Assembly (NCBI GenBank): GCA_017694935.1
Contig: JADIME010000038.1
Span: forward strand, 1-43,387
Origin: Candidatus Merdivivens pullistercoris
GTDB lineage: Bacteria > Bacteroidota > Bacteroidia > Bacteroidales > UBA932
Length of the DNA: 43,387 nt
Direction of reading: 5' to 3'
This document shows positions 34,787-43,387 of this stretch, one piece after another. Every line of letters starts with the position of its first letter. Positions within the stretch are counted from its first letter, which is position 1. The translations under genes and the position numbers were made by a program. The notes under the pieces are model-generated. The model worked only from the letters and a program-made list of their open reading frames with translations. It searched no databases and was not told where the DNA came from.

Positions 34787-35486
34787 ATGAGAAGAAGATT
34801 GTACCATATCTGTTACACCTCTCATCGGGAGGTGTTCTGCCGGAGTTACAAAGATTATTGCATGATGTTCAACTGCATAGCGCAGGCAGTGTTTAAGACC
34901 CAAAGCAACCTGCTTGCTTACAGTATCATGTCTACTCATACCCATATTATTTGCGAATGCTTTAGTCCTTCGGATTTAGTCAAGCGTATACGTAGCTCAT
35001 ATGCGCAGATGTTCAATCACAGGTATTGTCGCAGGGGGTCGCTTGGCGATGAATCGTTTTTCTGTGACCGCTTGGAAGGCAGGTGCCATGTGACCACGGC
35101 AATCAGTTATGTTGTGCGGAATCCGCTGCATCATGAGGTATGTGCCAATCCGTATGCTTACCCGTTTTCTTCCGTAGGCCAGTATTTTAAAAGTAAGTTG
35201 GACAGGTTTTCTCTATCCGGTGACGATAAGGACTATCGAGCCGTTTTTGTCGGATGACGAGGTGGCTTCTATCCTGAAGCAAAATCACCATTGGCTCAAA
35301 GAAAAACGTATCACGGATGTCGAACTTTGTGATATTATCGACAGTACTTATGTCCCGCATCTGGGGAAATCAGGCTATGCGCAATTGACAACCAAAGAAG
35401 CGGATGTAATTCGCAAGCAGCTTTTGCAGGCATTTCAATTCAGGATATCTTCCAAGCAGTTGGATCGCTGCCTGTATATCCCGTAA
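34787..35486 (+). pseudogene. RAYT-type Y1 HUH transposase, frameshifted
   Basis: An IS200-like transposase of the REP-associated (RAYT/TnpA-REP) type. It has the HUH motif H51-T-H53 in the strand AYSIMSTHTHIICE, an N-terminal RRRLYHICYTSHREVFC, and the tyrosine region AISYVVRNPLHHEV, where Y108 is the likely nucleophile. The coding frame breaks after residue about 152 at a run of five T (35244-35248). Removing one T joins it to the following frame, reading YRAVLSDDEVASILKQ, and gives 232 residues. As it stands, the first part stops at 35257 and the second could only restart at GTG 35220. ATG 34787 has a GGAG just upstream; ATG 34760 is an alternative. Two REP palindromes precede and two follow the gene, with the third starting at the first base after the stop codon. 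Confidence 0.85.
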
Positions 35487-35530
35487 GGGGAAAGTGTTCG
35501 TAATTAAGGCAAAATCGGTACACTTTCCCC
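35487..35530. repeat. REP palindrome 3
   Basis: GGGGAAAGTGT at 35487-35497 and ACACTTTCCCC at 35520-35530 pair perfectly (11 bp). The core arms are 24 nt apart. It starts directly after the transposase stop codon. Confidence 0.92.
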
Positions 35531-35592
35531 GTAGTATATGGAGGGTAGTGCGGCAGGAATGGTTTGTAGGGGCGGTGGTATGGGAAACCATT

Positions 35593-35636
35593 GGGGAAAG
35601 TGCCGTGATTTTGTTGAAATACGGTTCACTTTCCCT
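35593..35636. repeat. REP palindrome 4
   Basis: GGGGAAAGTG at 35593-35602 pairs with CACTTTCCCT at 35627-35636 (one G-U), and CCGT/ACGG extends the stem after a TT bulge. The core arms are 24 nt apart. It ends 4 bp before the 3' end of gpmI and may also help terminate that transcript. Confidence 0.9.
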
Positions 35637-35640
35637 CCAC

Positions 35641-37158
35641 TTACACTAGGCTTTCCCCTGTCATCGCGGCAGGCTGTGGAATGCCCATCAATTTCAGCAC
35701 CGTAGGGGCTACATCCGCCAACTTGCCGTCACGAACCGATTTGATGTCCTTGTCTATGACGATGAACGGTACAGGATTCAGCGAGTGCGCGGTATTGGGT
35801 GTGCCGTCTTCGTTTATGGCATGGTCGGCATTGCCGTGGTCGGCTGTGAGCAATACCGTGTAACCGTTCCTGACAGCCGCGTCTACGACTTTCTCAACGC
35901 ATGTGTCCACCGTGCGTACCGCCTTGCATATCGCATCATATACTCCGGTGTGCCCTACCATGTCCCCGTTGGCAAAGTTGAGCACTATCAGGTCCTGTTC
36001 TCCGGTGTCCAGCTCTTGTACAAGCGCATCCGCGACTTCGGGAGCGCTCATCTCCGGTTTTAAATCGTATGTGGCGACTTTCGGAGAAGGCACGAGTATC
36101 CGTTTTTCCCCGTCGAACTCTTTTTCCCGTCCTCCGGAGAAGAAGAACGTGACGTGGGCGTATTTTTCTGTTTCCGCAATGCGTAGCTGTCTGCGGCCTG
36201 CCTTTGAGACGACTTCTCCCAGGGTCTCCTGTACGTTTTCCTTGTCGAACAGGATGTGCAGCCCCTTGAACTTGTCGTCGTATGGAGTGAGGCAGCAGTA
36301 ATACAGCGGGATGGTCTTCATGCCGTATTCCGGCATGTCTTCCTGTGTCAGCACCTGGGTTATCTCGCGAGCCCTGTCGTTGCGGAAGTTGAAGAATACA
36401 ACCGCATCGCCTTCATCGATGGTGCCTTCAGGCTTTCCGTCCTCGTCCACTATCACGATAGGCTTTATGAACTCATCGGTCACGTCGTTGTCGTAAGATG
36501 CCTGTATGCCTTCGGCAGCCGAGCGGAATGCCTCTCCCTTGCCGGCTGTCAGCAAGTCGTAGGCGAGTTTTATGCGGTCCCATCTCTTGTCCCTGTCCAT
36601 GGCATAATAACGTCCGCATACCGAAGCGATTTTCCCGGTCGTCCCGCGCATCTTGTCTTCAAGGTCTTCTATGAACCCTTTTCCGCTTTTCGGGTCGCAG
36701 TCACGCCCGTCCATGAAGCAGTGTACATATACGTCTTTCAGCCCGTATGACGCCGCTACAGAAAGGAATTCATAAAGATGGGACAGGGAACTGTGTACTC
36801 CTCCCATAGAAGCGAGCCCCATGAAATGCAGCTTATGCCCGCCTTCGGATACGTAGTCGTAAACCGCCTTGATTTCGGGATTGTCCAAAAAGGCATGTTC
36901 CCGGCATGCCATGTTTATTTTTACAAGGTCCTGATACACGACTCTTCCGGCGCCGAGGTTAAGGTGCCCCACTTCAGAGTTCCCCATTTGTCCTTCAGGC
37001 AGCCCGACGTATTCCCCGCAGGCCATCAGGTGCGAAACAGGATAATTTTTTCTCAGACTGTCTATATAAGGTGTACCGGCAGCATGTATTGCATCCGATT
37101 TGTCTTTTTTCCCTTCTCCCCATCCGTCGAGGATCATCAATAATACTTTTTTATTCAT
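35641..37158 (-). CDS. gpmI: 2,3-bisphosphoglycerate-independent phosphoglycerate mutase
   Basis: A 505-residue manganese-dependent glycolytic enzyme that interconverts 3- and 2-phosphoglycerate. The start [16 protein letters not shown] carries the metal-binding Asp11. The catalytic serine is Ser61 in [16 protein letters not shown]. Further family blocks are [52 protein letters not shown] and [11 protein letters not shown]. The in-frame extension to 37230 is rejected because the true N-terminus begins at the conserved MNKK. The promoter is divergent from that of rnr. Confidence 0.97.
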   Translation of the reverse strand: MNKKVLLMILDGWGEGKKDKSDAIHAAGTPYIDSLRKNYPVSHLMACGEYVGLPEGQMGNSEVGHLNLGAGRVVYQDLVKINMACREHAFLDNPEIKAVYDYVSEGGHKLHFMGLASMGGVHSSLSHLYEFLSVAASYGLKDVYVHCFMDGRDCDPKSGKGFIEDLEDKMRGTTGKIASVCGRYYAMDRDKRWDRIKLAYDLLTAGKGEAFRSAAEGIQASYDNDVTDEFIKPIVIVDEDGKPEGTIDEGDAVVFFNFRNDRAREITQVLTQEDMPEYGMKTIPLYYCCLTPYDDKFKGLHILFDKENVQETLGEVVSKAGRRQLRIAETEKYAHVTFFFSGGREKEFDGEKRILVPSPKVATYDLKPEMSAPEVADALVQELDTGEQDLIVLNFANGDMVGHTGVYDAICKAVRTVDTCVEKVVDAAVRNGYTVLLTADHGNADHAINEDGTPNTAHSLNPVPFIVIDKDIKSVRDGKLADVAPTVLKLMGIPQPAAMTGESLV

Positions 37159-37188
37159 AAATTTTCTGCCTTTTTGAAAAATAAGGCG

Positions 37189-37196
37189 CAAATTTA
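37189..37196 (-). promoter_or_regulatory. Minus-7 box TAAATTTG for gpmI
   Basis: The minus-strand TAAATTTG is 30 bp before the gpmI ATG. Confidence 0.55.
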
Positions 37197-37217
37197 CGGA
37201 TTTGCCGTCAAAAATGG

Positions 37218-37225
37218 TAATTTTG
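37218..37225 (+). promoter_or_regulatory. Minus-7 box TAATTTTG for rnr
   Basis: TAATTTTG is 22 bp before the rnr ATG and divergent from the gpmI promoter. Confidence 0.55.
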
Positions 37226-37247
37226 CACACGTTATAAAATCCAGAGT

Positions 37248-39314
37248 ATGTCTAAAAGAAAAGAACGCAGATCATCCAAGGCTCCTGTGGCCGAGTTTAC
37301 AGGCAAAGTGCAGATGACCCGTGAGGGCAATGCGTACATAGTCCTTGATGCCGGAGATGAGGCAAATGGCAGTTTCAACGAGGATATTTTCGTGAGGGCG
37401 GCAAAGATGCGCGGCGCCCTTAACGGCGATACGGTCAAGGTAATAGTCAGGAAAAGCCATGACAAAGATAAATCCCGCCGTGGCAGAGCGCGGAAACCGC
37501 AGCGGGTCGAAGGTGAAGTCACGGAGATCGTGGAGCGTTCGCGCCGGCCTTTCATAGGAGTGCTGCAGATTGCCGGAGGCAAGGCATGGGTGCTTATGGA
37601 AAGCCGTGTGATGCCTTACGACATTTCAGTGTCCTTGGACAATGTGAGGAAGAGCGGGGCCAGACAGGGAGAGAAGGTCGCCGTGCGTATCGTGCGTTGG
37701 GACAGGCGCGATCCCGAGCCTGTGGGCGAGATTGTCGATGTGCTGGGCCTGCCGGGTGAGAACGACACTGAAATGCATGCGATTCTGGCCGAATATGAAT
37801 TGCCGTACCGTTTTACAAAAGAAGTAGAGGCCGCTGCCGATGAAATTCCGGACGATCTGAATGAAAAAGAGTTCTCGAAAAGACGGGATTTCCGCGATAC
37901 TCTGACCTTTACGATCGACCCTTCCGATGCGAAGGATTTCGATGACGCCCTGTCTGTCTGCAAAAAGGGGAAACTTTGGGAAATAGGAGTGCATATTGCA
38001 GATGTGACACATTATGTCCGGAGAGGTTCCATAGTGGACAAGGAGGCCTTGAAGAGAGGCACTTCCGTGTATCTTGTGGACAGGACAGTGCCTATGCTGC
38101 CGGAAATGCTGTCCAATAAACTGTGTTCCCTGCGTCCCGGTGAAGAGAAACTCTGCTTCTCGGTGGTGTTTACTATTTCGGAGTCGGGAGAAATAAAGTC
38201 GAGATGGATAGGCAGGACGGTCATAAAGTCCGATTACAGATTCGATTATGATGCCGCCCAGAATGTCATAGAGGGAAAAATTCCTCAAACTCCTTCCGAA
38301 TACGACCTGAGGGAGTCGGATCCTTTGTACGGGGAGCTGAAAGAAGCGATACTCGCATCCTGGTCCATAGCCGGGAAATTGCGCGAGGCCCGTTTCCGTG
38401 CCGGGGCGATCAGTTTCGAAAGGCCGGAAATGAAGGTTATTGTGGATGAAAAAGGACGTCCGGTGGATGTGCGCCAGAAAATTTCGAAAGAGGCGAACTG
38501 GCTGATAGAGGAATTCATGCTGCTTGCCAACAGGTCGGTGGCCGAAGCCGTGGCGAAAATAAAGAAAACCTTTGTTTACCGTGTGCATGAAGAGCCTGTA
38601 AAGGAAAAACTGGACTCCCTGAGGACCTTCGTGAAGAATTTCGGTTATAAATTAGGCCCTACGGAAAACGGCAAAGAGATAGCGAGGTCTCTGAACAAAC
38701 TTTTCAAAGCCTCGTCGGGAAAACCCGAATTCGATGTGATAGAACTGCTGGCTCTCAGATGTATGGCAAGGGCGCATTATACTACCGACAATTGCGGCCA
38801 TTACGGACTTGCCTTCGATTACTACACCCATTTTACTTCCCCGATAAGACGTTATCCGGACATGATGGTACACCGGCTTCTGGAAAAATACATGGACGGC
38901 GGACGTTCGCAGAACAAGAAGCATTACGAGGATTTGTGCGAATATTGTTCTCAGCGCGAGCAGGTTGCGACCGATGCGGAAAGGGCGAGCATCAAATACA
39001 AGCTCGTCGAGTTCATGAAAGACAAAGAGGGTTTTGAATACGACGGGTTTATTTCGGGACTTACCGATTGGGGAATGTATGTGGAAATCGAGCCTACGAA
39101 GATAGAAGGCATGGTGGCGTTGAGGGACATCGCCGGGGACTATTACGAATTCGACGAGAAGAATTACCGCATAGTCGGGAAAAGCACGCGCAGGACATTC
39201 ACTCTCGGAGACAAGGTGCGGATAAGGGTACGGCGTGCAAGCCTTGAACAGAAACTGCTCGATTTCGACCTTGTCATGCTCGAAGACGACGGCGCTAAAT
39301 CCCGCAGGCGTTGA
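37248..39314 (+). CDS. rnr: Ribonuclease R
   Basis: A 688-residue 3'-5' exoribonuclease that degrades structured RNA. It has an N-terminal cold-shock-like region (about 15-150), then the RNB catalytic domain with [18 protein letters not shown] (about 219-236), whose aspartates bind magnesium, followed by [12 protein letters not shown] and [21 protein letters not shown]. The C-terminal S1 RNA-binding domain (about 597-680) contains [23 protein letters not shown] lysine/arginine-rich tail ends the protein. The last 20 bp overlap the convergent phosphatase gene. Confidence 0.97.
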   Translation: MSKRKERRSSKAPVAEFTGKVQMTREGNAYIVLDAGDEANGSFNEDIFVRAAKMRGALNGDTVKVIVRKSHDKDKSRRGRARKPQRVEGEVTEIVERSRRPFIGVLQIAGGKAWVLMESRVMPYDISVSLDNVRKSGARQGEKVAVRIVRWDRRDPEPVGEIVDVLGLPGENDTEMHAILAEYELPYRFTKEVEAAADEIPDDLNEKEFSKRRDFRDTLTFTIDPSDAKDFDDALSVCKKGKLWEIGVHIADVTHYVRRGSIVDKEALKRGTSVYLVDRTVPMLPEMLSNKLCSLRPGEEKLCFSVVFTISESGEIKSRWIGRTVIKSDYRFDYDAAQNVIEGKIPQTPSEYDLRESDPLYGELKEAILASWSIAGKLREARFRAGAISFERPEMKVIVDEKGRPVDVRQKISKEANWLIEEFMLLANRSVAEAVAKIKKTFVYRVHEEPVKEKLDSLRTFVKNFGYKLGPTENGKEIARSLNKLFKASSGKPEFDVIELLALRCMARAHYTTDNCGHYGLAFDYYTHFTSPIRRYPDMMVHRLLEKYMDGGRSQNKKHYEDLCEYCSQREQVATDAERASIKYKLVEFMKDKEGFEYDGFISGLTDWGMYVEIEPTKIEGMVALRDIAGDYYEFDEKNYRIVGKSTRRTFTLGDKVRIRVRRASLEQKLLDFDLVMLEDDGAKSRRR

Positions 39315-39783
39315 AATCGGAGCTTACGATATTGCCGCAGGCCTCTTCAAGCAGATCCAATACGTACTCGAATCCGTCCGCTCCCGAATAATACGGGTCG
39401 GGTACGTATGTGTCATTGCGCTCCTTGTTGAAAAAATCCCTGATTCTTACGACCTTATCCTCGCTTTTGATATCCGGGGCCATCTTCCGGAGTGTTTCAT
39501 AGTTGTCATCGTCCATGGCCATGATAATGTCGAAATCAATGAAATCGGCGATGCTTACAGGCCTTGCCCTGTGGGTGAGGTTGTAGCCTCTCTTTCTGGC
39601 GGCCGCATACATCCTCCTGTCCGGAAGCTCCCCTTTGTGCCCGGAATATGTGCCTGCCGAGTCTATTTCCCAGTTTTTGCCTGATTCACGTGCGATTACA
39701 CGCAGTATCTCTTCCGCGGCCGGTGAGCGGCAGATGTTTCCCAGGCAGACGAAAAGTATTTTATGTTTTTTGTCAGTATTCAT
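39295..39783 (-). CDS. Low-molecular-weight protein tyrosine phosphatase
   Basis: A 162-residue phosphatase with the P-loop CLGNICRSP (C-x5-R-S) right after the N-terminus, and the general-acid aspartate in DPYYSGADGFEYVLDLLEEAC. It removes phosphate from tyrosine residues or small arylphosphates; in Bacteroidota such genes often stand alone. I use the ATG at 39783; an adjacent ATG at 39786 is equally possible. A minus-7 box TATCTTTG lies at 39796-39803 (minus strand). Its 3' end overlaps rnr by 20 bp in convergent orientation. Confidence 0.94.
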   Translation of the reverse strand: MNTDKKHKILFVCLGNICRSPAAEEILRVIARESGKNWEIDSAGTYSGHKGELPDRRMYAAARKRGYNLTHRARPVSIADFIDFDIIMAMDDDNYETLRKMAPDIKSEDKVVRIRDFFNKERNDTYVPDPYYSGADGFEYVLDLLEEACGNIVSSDFNACGI

Positions 39784-39795
39784 CATTCGTGCCTG

Positions 39796-39803
39796 CAAAG
39801 ATA
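39796..39803 (-). promoter_or_regulatory. Minus-7 box TATCTTTG for the tyrosine phosphatase
   Basis: The minus-strand TATCTTTG is about 10 bp before the start codon. Confidence 0.5.
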
Positions 39804-39858
39804 CGGTTTTATCTGTCACGAAAATCTTAAAATGGCATTGAAAACCGAAATAAATCCC

Positions 39859-39866
39859 TATATTTG
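39859..39866 (+). promoter_or_regulatory. Minus-7 box TATATTTG for the small barrel gene
   Basis: TATATTTG is 71 bp before the ATG at 39938, matching the TAnnTTTG consensus. Confidence 0.5.
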
Positions 39867-39937
39867 TTCTTTTGTAGCAGGAAGATTTTTGAAATTTTCC
39901 CGTTGGGGTGTATAGTTCAATTTTAATTTTAGATATT

Positions 39938-40441
39938 ATGAAGAAGATGATTTTTATTGCGGCGGCTCTGCTTTTATGCATCCCTGCAATTTCAAATGCC
40001 CAGCCTAAGGCTATCGGAGGCAGGCTTGGAAGCAATTTCGAGTTCAGTTACCAGCATTCGCTTGCAGCGGGACAGAACGGTTATCCTAATTTCATACAGG
40101 TGGATTTTGGAGCCGCTTTCCCATTTGCCCCGAGTGATTATTTCGGTGCATTGGCTACGGGAACTTATAACTTCGTTTTTGCCAAACCGAATTGGACATC
40201 ACGCGGTGAATGGGAATGGTTTGCCGGTCCCGGTCTTTCATTAGGATTTCAGAACGGCTTTGTCATGGGTGTCACGGGACATGTCGGGCTTCACTATACT
40301 TTTGATTTCGGACTTCAGCTCGGTGCCAGTTTCAGGCCGAGTTTCGGTTTCGGTGTGAACAGTTACGAGGCACGGTTCTGGGAGACTGGAGTTTACGCCG
40401 GTTTGGTGCCTACCATATCCGTAAGGTATGCTTTCAGGTAG
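39938..40441 (+). CDS. Small outer-membrane beta-barrel protein
   Basis: A 167-residue protein with a clear signal peptide (MKKMIFIAAALLLCIPAISNA) and glycine/aromatic-rich strands (FEFSYQHSL, FIQVDFGAAFPF, FAGPGLSLGFQNGF, VTGHVGLHYTFDFGLQLGASF), ending VRYAFR. The pattern fits an eight-stranded outer-membrane barrel of the kind common in Bacteroidota. The specific role is unknown. I chose the ATG at 39938 because it begins the signal peptide. It is followed by a strong terminator. Confidence 0.75.
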   Translation: MKKMIFIAAALLLCIPAISNAQPKAIGGRLGSNFEFSYQHSLAAGQNGYPNFIQVDFGAAFPFAPSDYFGALATGTYNFVFAKPNWTSRGEWEWFAGPGLSLGFQNGFVMGVTGHVGLHYTFDFGLQLGASFRPSFGFGVNSYEARFWETGVYAGLVPTISVRYAFR

Positions 40442-40478
40442 GATAGCCGGGTTTTGATTTATGAATTAAAGAGTCCGA

Positions 40479-40520
40479 ATGCGCCGCAATGATCTGCAAT
40501 CGCTGCGGCGCATATTTTTG
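40479..40520 (+). terminator. Strong intrinsic terminator after the barrel gene
   Basis: A perfect 10-bp stem ATGCGCCGCA/TGCGGCGCAT with a 15-nt loop is followed by ATTTTTG. It lies just before the next gene. Confidence 0.88.
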
Positions 40521-40528
40521 CTTTGACT

Positions 40529-41221
40529 ATGCGTTTGAACAGGTATGACATGTTGTTTGCGGCTGTGTTGGTGTTGATCTTCCTGCCGTTCTTTTTGATA
40601 AGACCTCTGTACGAGGCTTATGAAAGTTTCAATTCCGCTCATGGGATGCTGATGAGTTTCATCAAGTTCGCTGTGTTGTCCACGCTCGGGGAGATGCTCG
40701 GGGCGAGGATAAGCCGCGGCCGTTACTGTCCTCCGGGATTCGGCGTGGTTCCGAAGATGATAGTGTGGGGGATACTCGGCATGGGGATAAATATGGCCAT
40801 GATAATATTTTCCAATGGAGTTCCCGCGTTTTTGGAATATATGGGGTACGGCAGTGCCGGAGCGGATTTCGCCGGCAACCTTTCATGGGGCAAGGTTCTT
40901 GTCGCTTTCTGCGTGTCGGTGGCAATGAACTCGATTTTCGCCCCGGTTTTCATGACATTGCACAAAATCACCGATATACACATATCGGACAATGGCGGCT
41001 CGTTGAAGGCTTTGGCGCGTCCCATACCTATGGCTAAAGTATTTTCACGGATAGACTGGAATGCGCAATGGGGCTTCGTATTCAAAAAGACCATACCGTT
41101 TTTCTGGTTTCCGGCGCATACGGTGACATTCCTTTTGCCTCAGAGCGCAAGGCCGTTGTTTGCCGCATTGCTCGGCGTGGTACTCGGGGTATTGCTTGCC
41201 GTTGCAGGAAGGAAAAAATGA
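40529..41221 (+). CDS. Integral membrane protein, Mpv17-like C-terminus
   Basis: A 230-residue protein with about four to five hydrophobic spans (LFAAVLVLIFLPFFLI near the start, MIVWGILGMGINMAMIIF, VLVAFCVSVAMNSIFAPVF, and a final LFAALLGVVLGVLLAVA). The segment IPFFWFPAHTVTFLLPQSARPLFAALLG recalls the WxPxQxxNFxxxPxxxR region of Mpv17/PMP22 proteins, but the match is loose. No function can be given. I use ATG 40529; a TTG six bases upstream is possible. A TATTTTTG at 40513-40520 could be a minus-7 box but also forms the T-tract of the preceding terminator. Confidence 0.7.
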   Translation: MRLNRYDMLFAAVLVLIFLPFFLIRPLYEAYESFNSAHGMLMSFIKFAVLSTLGEMLGARISRGRYCPPGFGVVPKMIVWGILGMGINMAMIIFSNGVPAFLEYMGYGSAGADFAGNLSWGKVLVAFCVSVAMNSIFAPVFMTLHKITDIHISDNGGSLKALARPIPMAKVFSRIDWNAQWGFVFKKTIPFFWFPAHTVTFLLPQSARPLFAALLGVVLGVLLAVAGRKK

Positions 41222-41272
41222 TTCAGCTTCTCAATTCCGGGAAAGTTTCAGTTCACTTCTCCGGTAAGTATG

Positions 41273-41310
41273 AAAAAAGGGCCGTGTCCTGTATGGACCC
41301 GACCCTTTTC
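41273..41310. terminator. Bidirectional terminator
   Basis: AAAAGGG (41275-41281) pairs with CCCTTTT (41303-41309), with an inner GTCC/GGAC stem. It has A- and T-runs on both sides and lies between convergent genes. Confidence 0.8.
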
Positions 41311-41344
41311 CCGTGTTTAACAATTTAGTATTTTAGAAGCGTTT

Positions 41345-43387
41345 TTATTCCCACCACAAAGCCGGGTAGTCCTGGGAGCCTTCGGTCCCGAGGTCTTTCC
41401 ACCAAAGGCCGTTCTGTCCGTCGTTGCCCGGAGTGTTGATTCCCCAGTTTTCTGCTGTCGAGGACGGCCATCCGGTCTCTGCTCCTTCAGGTGCGGCAGT
41501 GCCGTCCGAGAAGTACAGGCATTCCCCGTTCCCGCTTCCGAAAGCAGGACCGTCGAATCCAGCATAGAAGCAGGATGTCATTGCAGAGTATTCGTCTATC
41601 ATGCCGCATGCACCGCCGAAATACTCGTCGGCAGCTATGTCGGCTACTGAATAGCTGGCTACTACGAGGCCGTCGTTTTCGATGCTTCCTGTTATCCCTC
41701 CTGCTATGGATGAGGCTGTTACATTGCCGGTGTTGTAATCTGCCAAAACATAGCTGTAAGGTCCTGAAACAGCCCCGACGATGCCGCCTACGTATGTCCC
41801 GCCGTTGATCTCGCTCCTGTTAGCGCATGCTGAAATGGTGCTGTATGTGACACCTGCAATGCCGCCGACGAAATCGGTTCCGGAAATATTGCCTTTATTT
41901 TCGCACATGCGGATCTTGGAAATGTCTCCGTTGTATCCGATGATTCCTCCGGTGTTCTGCCCTGCGCTGATATCAGCGTGGTTTGTGCAGAAATTCAGGT
42001 TTGCATTGCAGTTCCCGACTATGCCGCCGACATCGGATACATTGTCCTGTTGTATTGTTGCAAAGTTTTCGCAGTGTTCGATGGTGGCTTTCCTTGCGGT
42101 GCCCGCAATGCCTCCCACGGCGCTGGATATGCCAGTGAATGTAGCTCCTTCCTGATTGATGCAGTTGGTTATCACACTGTTCTCCGATGCTGTCCCGACG
42201 ATCCCGCCAGCTGAATTTATCGCCGTTCCGCCGTCAGGTTTTCCGGTAATCCTGCCTTTGTTCTGACATCCGTCAATGGTTCCTCCCATCGATATGCCGC
42301 CGGCAATTCCTCCTGCGCCGTTAAGGCTGACTATTATTTCACCTTCGTTGATACATTCTTTTACGGTAAAGCCGCTGCCGATTACGCTGCATATTCCACC
42401 TACGCTAGTGCGGCTTTCCGCGATCCCGTAATTCACGCAATCCGATACTGTGCCATTGCCGTTTCCGTTATAGAATATCCCTCCGATTCCGCTCGTTGTG
42501 GCCTTTACGTGTCCATAATTGCCGCATCCTTCCATGTTGGAAGCGGTTACATATGAGGTAAGTCCCCCAACTTCATTGAGTCCTGTCACTGTACCGTAGT
42601 TGTTGCAATCTTTCATGCTGGACATCCCGTATAGCTGGGCAACAAGTCCTGCTGTGGAGTTCTTGGTCCCGGTAATATTTGCATGATTGGTGCAGTTTTC
42701 CACTGTGCCTGATCCATTGACTCTTGATGCTATGGCCGATGTGTAACGTCCTCCGGTGATTTCCCCGGATGCGATAGTGATGTTACGGAATGACGCGCCG
42801 TCAGTAATGCCGAACAATGCGACATATTCCGCATCAGGGAGATTTATGTTGAGGTTTTCGATCTTGAATCCTTTACCGTCGAAAGAACCTTTGAACGGTG
42901 CAGAATAGCTTGCCTTTGCAGGGGTGTATTCTACTCCGGCCATGTCGATGTCGGCTCCGAGTGCGTAATGCGCGGAAATGTAACCTTCTTCTGCAAGGTT
43001 TATCTTTTCAGCCATAAGCAACATGCCCTCGGCGGAAGTAATTATATATGGATTGTCTATGCTGCCGTCTCCGCCTGCAAATGCCGCCCCGATGGCTACG
43101 TTTTGCTCGGCCATGAAGCTCAGTCCGTTTGAGGCGAACAGTATCACGCTTACCACGCCCTCGGTTTCTGCATAGACGTTTTCTTCAACAGGGGCGGTGA
43201 TTACAAGGCCTTCGCCCTCTATCGAGGCGCGCCAGCCGTCAGGCTTGGTTATAGTGTAGGTCTCCGCTCCGCTCATGGTGTAATCCAATGTCTTGCTCTC
43301 GCCTGCAGCAAAGTAAAGCACGCTCTCGCCTGTGCCGAAGTCGAAGGCAAGTTCCGCCGTCAAAGGAATCCTGATTTCGGTGCCGTC
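41345..43387 (-). CDS. GLUG-repeat surface protein, 5' end beyond the window
   Basis: At least 680 residues; the frame is still open at the right edge, so the N-terminus is missing. After a beta-sandwich-like region comes the typical lead-in GSIDNPYIITSAEGMLLMAEKIN, then HYALGADIDMAG and FKGSFDGKGFKIENLNI. A dozen or so GLUG-type repeats follow, of the form GGIAG...I..C.N.G.I.G (for example GGICSVIGSGFTVKECINEGEI). They are expected to form a right-handed beta-helix. The protein ends with a short tail (DYPALWWE). Such proteins are secreted or surface adhesins or glycan binders; nothing here indicates the ligand. Confidence 0.88.
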   Translation of the reverse strand, partial: DGTEIRIPLTAELAFDFGTGESVLYFAAGESKTLDYTMSGAETYTITKPDGWRASIEGEGLVITAPVEENVYAETEGVVSVILFASNGLSFMAEQNVAIGAAFAGGDGSIDNPYIITSAEGMLLMAEKINLAEEGYISAHYALGADIDMAGVEYTPAKASYSAPFKGSFDGKGFKIENLNINLPDAEYVALFGITDGASFRNITIASGEITGGRYTSAIASRVNGSGTVENCTNHANITGTKNSTAGLVAQLYGMSSMKDCNNYGTVTGLNEVGGLTSYVTASNMEGCGNYGHVKATTSGIGGIFYNGNGNGTVSDCVNYGIAESRTSVGGICSVIGSGFTVKECINEGEIIVSLNGAGGIAGGISMGGTIDGCQNKGRITGKPDGGTAINSAGGIVGTASENSVITNCINQEGATFTGISSAVGGIAGTARKATIEHCENFATIQQDNVSDVGGIVGNCNANLNFCTNHADISAGQNTGGIIGYNGDISKIRMCENKGNISGTDFVGGIAGVTYSTISACANRSEINGGTYVGGIVGAVSGPYSYVLADYNTGNVTASSIAGGITGSIENDGLVVASYSVADIAADEYFGGACGMIDEYSAMTSCFYAGFDGPAFGSGNGECLYFSDGTAAPEGAETGWPSSTAENWGINTPGNDGQNGLWWKDLGTEGSQDYPALWWE

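Noticed and set aside
37159-37230. 24-residue N-terminal extension of gpmI
   Set aside because: The extension covers the promoter region, and the family's N-terminus begins at MNKK.
41237-41264. CCGGGAAAGT...ACTTCTCCGG as a fifth REP
   Set aside because: It resembles the REP arms, but the loop is only eight bases instead of the fixed 24-nt interior and the stem has a mismatch.

Overview
The window is a piece of a Bacteroidota chromosome, most likely order Bacteroidales. Support comes from many upstream regions carrying the phylum's TAnnTTTG minus-7 box, TPR-plus-AraC and TPR-plus-LuxR membrane regulators, the PspC/PadR cluster, a Bacteroidota-type LptE and SecG, a serine-type sulfatase paired with a GH92 mannosidase, GLUG-repeat and modular lipoproteins, and a B12-dependent ribonucleotide reductase. 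I could not assign a genus. I saw no rRNA, tRNA or CRISPR array.

Layout. 0.2-3.1 kb (minus): a frameshifted TPR/AraC regulator and an OmpA-like/TPR lipoprotein. 3.3-6.1 kb (plus): sigma-54 activator, LptE-like lipoprotein, TPR protein and SecG, an envelope-biogenesis cluster. 6.3-8.3 kb (plus): PspC, PadR, PspC. 8.4-14.8 kb (minus): sufB-sufC-sufD(short), then nrdJ-ispE. 15.0-18.3 kb (plus): two paralogous modular lipoproteins. 18.3-21.8 kb: a degenerate ThiL-like protein, a beta-barrel protein and a convergent alpha/beta hydrolase, with two 30-bp hairpin repeats between the last two. 21.9-25.6 kb: dnaE.

25.6-30.1 kb is accessory. It holds two AAA ATPase/DUF4143 genes, each directly preceded by its own short tandem-repeat array, one with a 33-bp unit and the other with an unrelated 23-bp unit. 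Between them sits a TPR/LuxR regulator that lacks a normal start, plus a 125-bp MITE-like inverted repeat. 30.6-34.6 kb is a glycan operon (sulfatase then GH92). 34.5-35.6 kb is a REP/RAYT unit: a frameshifted HUH (Y1) transposase flanked by two palindromes on each side, all four sharing GGGAAAGTG/CACTTTCCC arms exactly 24 nt apart. 35.6-39.8 kb holds gpmI, rnr and a low-molecular-weight phosphatase. 39.9-43.4 kb holds a small beta-barrel protein, a membrane protein, and a GLUG-repeat surface protein that runs off the right edge.

The strongest candidates for something poorly described are the REP/RAYT unit and the recurring pairing of DUF4143 ATPase genes with different upstream tandem-repeat arrays.
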